Source of the DNA: Cladorhizidae sp. MBARI D1340-BT2 | Lineage: Eukaryota; Porifera; Demospongiae; Poecilosclerida; Cladorhizidae | Direction: 5' to 3' | Assembly (NCBI GenBank): GCA_028752905.1 | Contig: JAQNBH010000010.1 | Span: 22,081,070 to 22,145,069 of the forward strand | DNA: 64,000 nt | Part shown: positions 55,425 through 64,000 of the stretch, piece by piece | How the letters are laid out: every line of letters starts with the position of its first letter | Numbering within the stretch: the first letter of the stretch is position 1 | Position numbers and translations under genes: made by a program | Notes under the pieces: generated by a model | What the model saw: the letters and a program-made list of their open reading frames with translations, nothing else | What the model was told of the DNA's origin: nothing | Databases searched by the model: none

Positions 55425-58129
55425 TATATATATACATTTATTATTATCATCGTCATCATCATCACTATGAATTAATTTTTTCTCCCCTTCAAAATGACAT
55501 GCAAAGACTAACACGACATACATTTTAAAATGAGTTTTGTGTTGTTATAGATGGTCGTTGCTGGTTGCTTTCCTGGAAGATAGCCACTGGATATATTATA
55601 CCATGCTATGTTGTCAAGATCGCGGATGATCATCACCTCCCCCTCCCCCACCCACCACCAAAACTCACATCTCGGCTAAAACTTACATTTTCTTATATCC
55701 CGGTAGTTGCCTAATAAAGTGCTTTCAGATGATAATTCATTTGCTAGTATTTATGTCTCTATTGAGAGTGTAGTAGCACTTCCTATATTGTTTTAATCAC
55801 CATTTCAAAATGAGGTCTTTGCTAGCATCTTCCTCATTTCCACTTCAATATTTTGAAGCAAAAGGGGACATTCAAAAATGCACGTGGTTTTGGATTCTCG
55901 GCTGAGCATTTCAGTTCCTAGCTGGTATGAGTGCAGCTTCAAATGTGTAGTGTCTGTGTGAGTAAATGATTTCTCTACCACAAGCCATTTCTGGCCACAT
56001 CATCATCTAAACCCACATCACTATGTAGAAACGTCTCAATAGGTATATAACTTTGAAGACCTTTTGAGACAGGCACTCGAATGGGTGATTGAGCAGAAGG
56101 CTGTGGGGTGTAACTCTTAGTCAGCCAGTCAGGTGGATTGGCTAACTTCATTGACAATGACTTTGGTAGGAACCTTCCCAGACTCCTTCCTAAGTTCTTC
56201 CCTGTCCTCAATTCCATTTGACTGGCTGGTATTCCAGTGCTATCTCTCATAGAGCCTATTCTGGCAGTTGGATCGAGGAAGTTACTTGCAGCATGGCATC
56301 ATCATCCTCTCCAAAGGACAAAACAACACTTTACCAAGCACCAGTTTGACATTCTCTAGTCACTTTACACCTCTTCCCATGAGCTTCTCGGAAGCCCCCA
56401 AATGCTCACGTTTACCACCCCCAGTAAAAGCACATTGCAAAATTATGAGCCACTGGAAAGGACATTGACCTCATCCTTTCACCCATCTCTTAGCGTTAAA
56501 AAAGATGAGTTTCCTACGCGTATTTCTAGCTAGATTAGTGGTGCTACCCATTGGAAGGATCCTCAGATTTTGTTAGGCATGTTCCTTCCTGGGATGTGGT
56601 GTCGGAAAGGAAAAATAAAATGGCAGTTCTACCATGGAGCTTATAGATTGCCACATATTCTCCAAGGACATAGCTACTACCTCAGCACAAATTCTAACAA
56701 GGTGTGGCAGCTTCATCAATGTGCTGAAATTCCTGGACATGGGTAGCACACATTGGTTTGCTCACTGAGCAGGGCAATCAATCTCTATGTACTTTAAGAG
56801 CTTCAGCTTGCCACACCTGGATTTGTTGCTTTTGAAAGATGGTTGGTTTACAATGGCAACGAGATCCATGGCCTTTGCTTTTTGACATGACGTTATTACT
56901 GTCTTTTGTTTCTCCACAATAGAATGCATAGCCACACAGCCTCATCCATCTCTGCCAGACTTTGACCCACATTTTGCAACAGATTGAATGTATTTCCACA
57001 CAACACTCATCACTATAGAGGTGTCAACTGCACAGTGTGTGTACTGCAGAGGACAGAACATGATTAACCCAAAGGTTGTCCATACATCAGTCACTAAGGC
57101 TAGCTGAACATTGTAGTAGCTGTGATAGAAGAGGGGTTTCTATATTCAGTCTTGATGAACACAGAGTAGGCATCATATAACTCAAGAAGCGATTTTTTTA
57201 ATCCAATGTCTCTAGCTGCTCACTATAGTCCAAAGGGATATTGGATAGGTGAAGGATCTGTGCAAAAATACTCCTAAGGCGAAAGGAGTCACTGTGCTGA
57301 TACCTCCAGCTTTCAAGACAAGCAAGTGGCATGGCAGATCCATCTCACCATTCAAAGACCCACACCATGTCCCTGGTTTGGCATTAAAATTACAAATTAA
57401 ATTAACCAGGCATATATGTTGTTTTTACCGCTAACACACCTACAAGATCATGTTAACAGTTGTACATGTTTCCACATTTACAAGATGGTGGAGACTCCGT
57501 CAGGTAAATGCTTAGAAGTAGTGCCATGAGTCCTGAAAAAAATCATATGTGCATAGAATGCTCTTTTAGCTACATCTGCTGCTGGATCTGAGTCCAAACA
57601 GCTGTGTATATGCTTGCTAAATCAGTACCCTGGTCCATCATTGAGAAGTAGGCATGCACAGGTACCAAGGCATCATAGAACACTGGAATCACACCCTAGC
57701 CTATTGACCTTTTGGTCAACAGTAAGCTGCAGAGCTGGGAGATTGTGGAATATTAATGGCGCAGGGGCTTTCAGCTGTTGTGCAGGCATTAAAGAAGAAT
57801 AGGATGACTGGCAAAAAGCATAGAGAAGCCATACAGGTTAAGACTAGGAGGACTTGTCAAGTTGGCTTTCTGAAAGTGCGGTTGCCCAGCAATGAATTAG
57901 TATGATATCTAAACACTCCTGGAGAGCTGTTGGATGAGAATGGAGCAGAGCCATAGATCTGCTTTGGTCTATCTCCATGCATATCATAGATAGGTTTGAA
58001 TTCAAGAACATAGAACCTTAGTTATAGCTACTTCCTTGCACAACTGCCAAATGGTGGAAGACCCAAACAACCCTTCCTCTGTGTGAAGAGCTTCAGATGG
58101 TCCCATCCAATACAGTGACAACATATGCA
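55425..58129. other. Stretch of decayed, unassigned sequence
   Basis: Several open frames of 60-90 codons occur, mostly on the minus strand (for example 55975-56250 and 56778-56999), but none has a motif I recognise. Because a Polinton-type polymerase relic lies immediately at the right on the same strand, parts of this stretch could be other Polinton genes. That is inference only. A C-rich run is at 55638-55655. Confidence 0.35.
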
Positions 58130-58900
58130 TGCTGTAGATGTAGTTATCTTTAATATGGACTAGTCTATATCTATTTCATTCTGGTCTCAAAGTGGGTTTC
58201 ATTGTAATTAATGTGTCAGATGTGTTTTCAGACTGCACACTTCTTCACAGCCTTAGCCTTCAGCATTTCTGCCCCTTTCACAAGGAAGGTGCTGTGCCTT
58301 TGGTGACAAACTCATGATGGATCTGCGTTCACTCTCCATACTCCATTTTTTAAGTTCTTGTACTACCAATCATGTATCATATATTTTGAAAGGTCTAGGA
58401 TGGCCACCACTACATAGACAGCAATTGAAAAGCAGTCTAGTCTTGAGGATGTGAATGGCAGCTAGGTCTTCATTAACCGTGAGGAAAGGTGGGCTTTGCT
58501 ATAATCCTGCAGAGTTTGTCTTTCTCACTTGTGTGCACCAGCTTGACATTGACAATTTTCCAGAGATTCTTCATTGGCTTTCCAAGCTCATAATTTTCAA
58601 CAACTTGTGCTTGAATATGATCTTGGCTTGTTTGTGGAACTCTGTGTTCCTTTGAACGAAGGGCTACATCCAAGGAATTTTATAAACACAGGATATGGTG
58701 AATCATCTTGAAGAGAGTCTGAAGGCATGTGGTTTTTGTTAGAGAGCAACACATCTCATCCTGATAAATGTAGGCAATACAATATGCTTTATAACTGTTT
58801 TGCCATATCCACACGTTTTTCTTTTGGAACTGCAGGTTGGAATATATGAAATGACCACAAACCCAGTTACAAATGCTACTTTTCTGCATCAAGTCCCAAG
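58130..58900 (-). pseudogene. Polinton-type protein-primed DNA polymerase B relic
   Basis: On the minus strand, in order and across frameshifts: 'FKMIHHILCL', 'PFVQRNTEFHKQAKIIF', 'GKPMKNLWKIVNVKLVHTSE' (the GKTMEN--KRV-VKLV block), 'KDKLCRIIAKPTF', 'NEDLAAIHILKTRL', 'AILDLSKYMIHDW' and 'KAKAVKKCAV'. These are conserved blocks of the palm, fingers and thumb of the family B polymerases of Polintons/Mavericks and related adenovirus-like elements. The YxDTDS catalytic block between the last two is not readable. At least three frameshifts and several stops are present. This is an old, dead fragment; I saw no packaging ATPase, capsid or integrase genes. Confidence 0.7.
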
Positions 58901-59046
58901 TGGCTATAATAATTGTGATTGATAGTGCAATGTAAACAGGGAAGTCGATTTATGTCGCATAAATGGGGACTACCTTGTGGTTACCACTTTAGAGCTTCAT
59001 AGATTCTGCACACTTTACTGTACAACTTGCAAAAGGTAGCTACTTA

Positions 59047-59464
59047 TAACTATGCCAAAGTTAAATGCAACAAAATTTGGGGTACCTCAAAATCTGAATG
59101 TCTGCTTGCTGCAGTTGTGGTTCCTCATTGGTAGTAGTGCTCTCAGTTGAAACAATTAGTACTGTAGAGAGAGGATAAAGGAGGTAGAGAGTCCTACTTT
59201 ACCAAAAAATTAGTGTTTCACGATGAAGTGGGTGCTGAAAATAATTTTTTTCCCGTCGCAGGATAATTGATTTTCAGTGCACAGGCTTGCCTAATTTGTC
59301 ACATTTTATCACCTAATGAATACCTCATTTTGTTTGCTCTATATAGCCACAGATAACAATTTGGCTGCTAACATACTTTTCAATCAGGAACCACAATTGC
59401 AGCAGTTAAGGCACTCAGATTTTGAGGTATCCCACTTTGCTTGCAGGTAACATTGGCATAGTTA
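59047..59464. repeat. Foldback MITE with ~90-base arms
   Basis: Left arm TAACTATGCCAAAGTTA...ACCTCAAAATCTGA(A)TG...CTGCAGTTGTGGTTCCTCATTG is the inverse of the right arm ending GGCATAGTTA at 59464. Arms are about 85-90 bases with a few small indels. The centre is about 240 bases with no coding frame. Confidence 0.85.
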
Positions 59465-59554
59465 CACCTATGCAACAATTTTTAGTATGAAAAGTGAGCA
59501 CCCAGGGAGATCTGTCTTTTTAGCTTGTTCATACAGTTAATTATCATCTCATTA

Positions 59555-59615
59555 TTCCTGATGAAGGCAGTCGAAACTCTGAGAGAATACAATTTGAAGT
59601 TGATTATTGAGAAGG
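59555..59615 (+). repeat. Palindromic MITE, right half
   Basis: TTCCTGATGAAGGCAGTCGAAACTC followed by AATACAATTTGAAGTTGATTATTGAGAAGGTTAT matches the right half of the family. The hairpin is shortened here to a few bases. It abuts an (AAT)n tract. Confidence 0.7.
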
Positions 59616-59621
59616 TTATCT

Positions 59622-60295
59622 GTAATAATAATAATAATAAAATAATAATAATTTTATATTTTTTATTGTGTCTTTGTTTCCCTATTTGTTACATTAGATA
59701 ATTGAAAATTAATTGTTAATGAACTTACCTATAATATCATATTTATATTATTATTAATATTATTTTGTTGTTGCTTTTGTTATTATTGCTGTTATTATTG
59801 TTATTGTTGTTTTTTGTTGTTGTTATTATTTATTATTACTACTATTACTATTGTTATTATTGTTAATGTCATTATTGTTGTTGTTGTTATTGTTGTTGTT
59901 GATATTGCTATTGTTATTGTTATTGTTATTATTGTTAGTATTATTATTACTATTATTATTACTTTTATTATTACTAGTATTATTATTACTAGGTAGTATT
60001 ATTAATATTTTTATTACTATTATTAATATTATTATTACTATTATTATCACTATTAATACTATTATTATTAGTATTATTATTACTACTATTATTATTACTA
60101 TAATTATTAATATTATTATTACTATTATTGTTACTATGATTATTACTTATTATTTGATTTTTTAACAGAATTTATGTTAAGTTTTAGACTGTGTGCAAAT
60201 GAATGAACGAATGAATGAATAATAATAATAATAATAATAATATTTAGTTATAACAATAATAATAATAATAATAAATATCAACCACTAATAAAATT
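59622..60295. repeat. (AAT)/(TTA)/(TTG) microsatellite block
   Basis: Pure (AAT)n at 59622-59652, imperfect TTG/TTA repeats at 59750-60150, and (AAT)n at 60219-60275. Leu- or Asn-only frames here are artefacts. Confidence 0.95.
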
Positions 60296-60301
60296 AAATT
60301 T

Positions 60302-60750
60302 TTTTTAAATATGTAACAATATTAAACAACTGTGGGGAGTTTTCTGGTAATCGAGAAAGATTATTGGATATGGTTGATGGCATTGATGGGTCTGAATAGT
60401 AGGTGATAGAATGGAGAAATGAAGATGAAGAAGGGAGAGTGGGCCTTATGTTGGGTTGATCAGTAACAGGGGTGAAGGAAGATGTATTGGATAGGGTAGA
60501 CAGAATTGTAATGGGAAATGTGCTCAAATGGCGGGAGAAGAGGAAATACTTAATGTTTGGCACCTAGGGTCCTATGTTTTTGGCACATCCCCACACATCG
60601 TCAACCCCAAACAAACTCTTTGTAATTCATTATTCAGCTGTATTATTCATGTTGTTGTTTTCTAGTAGTCATTGTCATTTTTGTTTGTATGTACTTAGTG
60701 ATGGCCTATCTCAAGGCTCAACAGAACCATTAAATTATTATTGTATATAG
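60302..60750 (+). mobile_element. 3' end of a LINE, copy 1
   Basis: 60320-60535 matches the inverse of 61655-61865 closely (shared TGGGAGTTT or TGGGGAGTTT, GGTAATCGAGAAAGATTATTG, GAAATGAAGATGA-GAAGGGAG, GGGAAATGTGCTCAA). The second copy continues into a reverse-transcriptase gene, so this is the 3' end of the same non-LTR family. Unlike copy 2 it continues past the coding end into a 3' untranslated part up to AAATTATTATTG at about 60745. Confidence 0.7.
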
Positions 60751-61239
60751 CTACCTGTGAAAAGTCAATTTTCTTGTCAAAAACTTCACATCATCCACTT
60801 CACACTTCTTGGTTTTTTCCCCGTGATTGTGCAACAAATCTTTTCAGGTCTCATACAGATGCTCCATGAGCTTGGTGTCAGTGGTGATCCCTGGTTGAAT
60901 ATTTCTGGTTGTCTGTACGAAATGAGACTCATGTGAGCTTGCTATCCACCACGTGTGCTAACCATGCCGTGGTACGTGAACCAGTTGTGGCGGATCGTTG
61001 GAACTGAGTGAGTGATTCATTCTTACTAAGAAACTCTCTAATTTAATGTTGTTTCGTGATGAAGGCTCTAGCCGAGTTACGTTGAAGTTATAGTAATAAT
61101 AAATTAAATTTTTTATAATAACGTCAAGAATAATGCATTTACTACTAAAATCAAAAAAATTACAGAAATATTATGGTTTCAAGTTAGGTTCACCCAGTAG
61201 CCAGGTCTAAAATCTTGATTCAACCCTCACACTCAGGTG
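60751..61239. other. Stretch with no recognised content
   Basis: No coding signal or repeat was identified between the LINE 3' end and the Penelope fragment. Confidence 0.4.
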
Positions 61240-61590
61240 CTAGGCTGATGTGTCCTCAGTTCCTTCTGTCTTCTAAGATGGTGGCTTCCTCCCACAAAAT
61301 ATGATTTCCATTGTCCCTTGCATGTTCAGCAACTTCAGATTTCTCTTTAGCACACTTTTTACATGTTTATTCATTCTGGTATCTTGTCTACTGTTGGTCT
61401 CTCCTATGTTGTACTGCCCACAGCTAAGAGATGCGGTGCACAATGCATGAGTGCATACTTGATAAATTTCCCAGAATCTTTGACGTATGTACTCGTATTG
61501 CCAGCGGGGGTGATATCAACTGTACTATGAAATATACAATGGTGCCATATAAATTGTTGGTAGGTTTATGTATCTTAGGGAGCCCATATT
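61240..61590 (-). pseudogene. Penelope-like element fragment (RT end and GIY-YIG nuclease)
   Basis: The minus strand reads 'YGLPKIHKPTNN' near 61588, a motif at the start of Penelope-type reverse transcriptases, followed after decay by 'CGQYNIGETNSRQDTRMNKH' and, in a shifted frame, 'KSEVAEHARDNGNHILWEE'. The latter two are the G-YIG-E-x-R-x(n)-R-x-x-x-H and S-x-VAEHA--x-NH-I-WE blocks of the GIY-YIG endonuclease that Penelope elements carry at their C-terminus. Most of the reverse transcriptase is deleted, and frameshifts are present. Confidence 0.65.
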
Positions 61591-61639
61591 GGCTAACAAA
61601 GAAAAAAACATGAATTAAAATTAATGATGACAACACGAA

Positions 61640-64000
61640 AGTTTGTTTTGGGATTGGGACCCTTGAGCACATTTCCCATAACAATCCTACCCAAAACCTC
61701 TTTCTTCGCTCTTGCTACTGATCCAACATTGCGCTTACTCTCCCTTCATCATCTTCATTTCTACATTCTATCAACCACTCACCAGACTTCATTGCCCTCG
61801 ACCATATCCAATAATCTTCCTCGATCACCAGCAAACTCCCAACAATACAACAAGAAATGCAAAATTCCTTCCACAACAACTTCATCACATAGCTCACATC
61901 TACTGTCCTGACACATACCATGCACACCTCTCCTTGTCACCAAAGAGTGTCACTGATGCCGTCTCCTTAACCTAAATCTCAGCTTTACCTCCCCTGTGTT
62001 ACTGAATCCTCTCACATATCTTTCTTGTCCAAAGTCTTCTTTAGCCACTTGAGGCTGGATTTCCCTCCCACTTCATCCCGCCATTCTTCCTTATGAATAT
62101 CTCTTACACAATTCCTCCATATCTCATGTGAGCCTACTATCTCCAACTCTCCTCCCCCCCCCAACACACACACACACACACATAGGCCACACACTTCCTT
62201 TTTTAACACACAAAATTCTGCCCCACCAACCATGACAGTCACTTAACAGTGCCACAACTTTTTTTCACTAGCCTATATATCTTCACTCATTTTCTGCAAC
62301 CTCCATCCAAATAACACTTTCTTTCATCCCTTATCTCCTCCAGCCCAGGTCACTTCTTACTGCAACCACTGCAACTGTCTCACTCCCTCCAACCAATTTT
62401 GTACCAATGTTCTCTTAAATTCTTTCCAAATTCTTATAGGCTTCCTTCTCTCCTGTCAACCACACTTCAGATGCATGTTCTAGACATGGCCTAGCTAGTA
62501 ACTTCCTTATTAGTTTACCTTTATCCATGTCCATCTCTCCATTCACCCTGCTCATAAATTATAAACATATTTATGCCCTCCATTTCTCTGCCTTTCCCCT
62601 CATCTTATCCAAATGAATATTTCCTCTCATCCCCCTGTCAAACCATACTCCAAGATATTTGAAGTCTTACACATTGTCTCATCAGGCCTCCACTTAGAAA
62701 CACATGGTCCCATCTCCACCTAAAACCACACTCAACTGAACTCCTTCATACATGCTTTGCACACATTGACAAATTCTTCCTGAACTCTGTACCCTCTCAT
62801 CTTCATCCACAACCCATAGTCTCACATGCCTTGCTTACATCCACAAATGTCAGAAATGTTGCAACACACCTCAACACTAGAAACTGGTCAGCACAACCAT
62901 TCCCTGGCCTAATTCCACTCTGACCCTCCATTAGTTATTGCTTCTCTGCAAACCTACTCAGCATACCTGCCAATACTCTTGTCATCACTTTTGCCACTCA
63001 ACTCTCCAGAGCTATCCTCTATAATTACCAGCCATCATCCCCAGCTTTAAAGAGTGGCAGAATATAATTGTCACCAATCTTCTGGCCAGTACTTAGATCC
63101 CTTCACCAAATTAACTATAACACTTCTACCATCCTATTCCCACCATACTTCAACAATGTCATTAGGACCAGGAGTCTTGCCCCTCTTCAAACCCTGTGCA
63201 TCTCCTGGAACCCTACAAGACACCATTCAGTTCACTTCTTTAGTCCTAGACTCAAGGTTGTCAATTGGAACATCTTTCCCTAACCTGGACACACTCCCAA
63301 ATCCTTTCCAATGCTTGGCCAAAACCTCCTACCTCTTCTTCACTACAACCCCATTTTCCTCTCTCACACTCTGAATTTGACAATGTTTCTTCTTTCCCTT
63401 CAAATCCACACAAAATAACTTACACCTAGTCCCTCCTTTCTCTTTAATCTTTTTTATTGTAGCCTTCCTCAGTCTCTTCTTAACTACTTCACATGTCTTC
63501 TTGCACTTATATATTCCTCCCATTAGGATATTTTTCATGCTTGGATGGCTACTTCAACCTAATGAGACCACCAGCCCTTAGATCTGTCTGCTACCCTGTA
63601 CCCAACTTTTTTGTACAGCTTCTGTCCTTTCTCATCCCTAGTACTTCCGAACATTCCTCCCATCCACTGAAACCCTCGATCACCACCTGTTGGTATTCTT
63701 CCCATTCCATCATACCATCAACTTGCCATTTAAAACGTGGAGTACTTGTTCCTCCAATCTCTCTTAACTCATGACATAACATATTAACCCAGATGATGTT
63801 CTCCCCTGTCCTCAGTCACCATCATGCTAACCTCTTTGAAAGTAAGATATAATCAAACACTGACCTGTCTACCTAGTCCACCTTCCACTAAACTGTGATG
63901 ACCTATTCCCCACATGCAAATTGCACACTCCAACCAGAACAATCTCCTACTGTTCCTGTTAGGGTGACTGCTCTGACCCTAACCGTTTGAGGGCATTAAA
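61640..64000 (-). mobile_element. LINE (non-LTR retrotransposon), copy 2, cut by the window end
   Basis: The minus strand carries one decayed ORF2-like gene. From the window edge: a frame at 63782-63591 ('LREIGGTSTPRFKWQVDGMM', 'EWEEYQQVVIEGFSGWEE'), then a basic region at 63538-63329, then reverse-transcriptase blocks near 62960-62850 ('MEGQSGIRPGNGCADQF' and 'ATFLTFVDVSKA'), then 'FDRGMRGN'-type sequence near 62620 and the C-terminal part to 61655. I do not see the Y-A/x-D-D block, so a deletion has removed the active site. The 3' end is truncated where it meets the Penelope piece. The endonuclease would lie mostly outside the window. Confidence 0.7.

Noticed and set aside
59814..60165. Leu/Ile/Val- and Asn-rich frames on both strands
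   Set aside because: They lie entirely in TTG/TTA/AAT microsatellites.

Overview
This is AT-rich, intron-rich animal DNA. I read it as an invertebrate, most plausibly a sponge or another early-branching metazoan. That is an inference from a many-exon Calx-beta membrane-protein gene, together with ZMYM1-like hAT, piggyBac, Tigger, KRBA2/GIN-like, K02A2.6-like Ty3/gypsy, Penelope and Polinton relics and long (ATT)n tracts. Nothing looks bacterial, and I saw no tRNA, rRNA or CRISPR array.

Host genes. The clearest host gene is on the + strand from about 24.8 to 49.7 kb. It has a cysteine-rich exon (24804-24964), then exons for five complete Calx-beta-like domains and the start of a sixth, and a last exon with a Thr-rich stalk, one membrane segment and a short tail (49440-49711). 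Every Calx-beta junction is phase 1, and most domains are cut once in the middle. One exon (31854-32080) is one base short, and the sixth domain is cut off at about 44040 by a dispersed repeat that runs into a 1.1 kb minisatellite, so this copy may be damaged. A second membrane protein ends upstream (exon 7636-8006); its earlier exons lie left of the window or are lost. Both last exons start in phase 1 and place an I-C-x-x-x-C motif just before the membrane segment, so the two genes may be related tandem neighbours. A coding-like minus-strand last exon lies at 52673-53048 and a weaker minus-strand candidate at 12673-13035.

Mobile DNA by region. 0.25-6.3 kb: a Ty3/gypsy relic with both LTR remnants; its gag is interrupted by a short minus-oriented LTR element (760-1708, target repeat TGCAG) and by a piggyBac-type element at TTAA (1806-2418), and part of its integrase region is duplicated. 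11-12.6 kb: a second LTR-element gag relic. 12.9-20.6 kb: a cluster of unrelated tandem arrays holding two hAT elements, one with a perfect 8-bp target duplication inside an array. 21-22.4 kb: two gutted piggyBac copies. 32.9-33.4 kb: a small TIR element. 35-37.2 kb: an antisense hAT in a Calx-beta intron. 39.2-41.25 kb: an integrase-type DNA transposon with ~150-bp inverted repeats in the next-but-one intron. 44.1-46.2 kb: minisatellite then microsatellites. 53.4-55.4 kb: an internally deleted Tigger. 58.1-58.9 kb: a Polinton-type DNA polymerase B relic. 59.0-64 kb: a foldback MITE, microsatellites, two inverted pieces of one LINE family and a Penelope GIY-YIG fragment. A small palindromic MITE family recurs at 17.1, 22.8, 51.0, 55.0 and 59.55 kb.

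Limits. Exon calls rest on reading frame, splice signals and phase agreement read by eye. Family names for the repeats come from recognised motifs, not a search.
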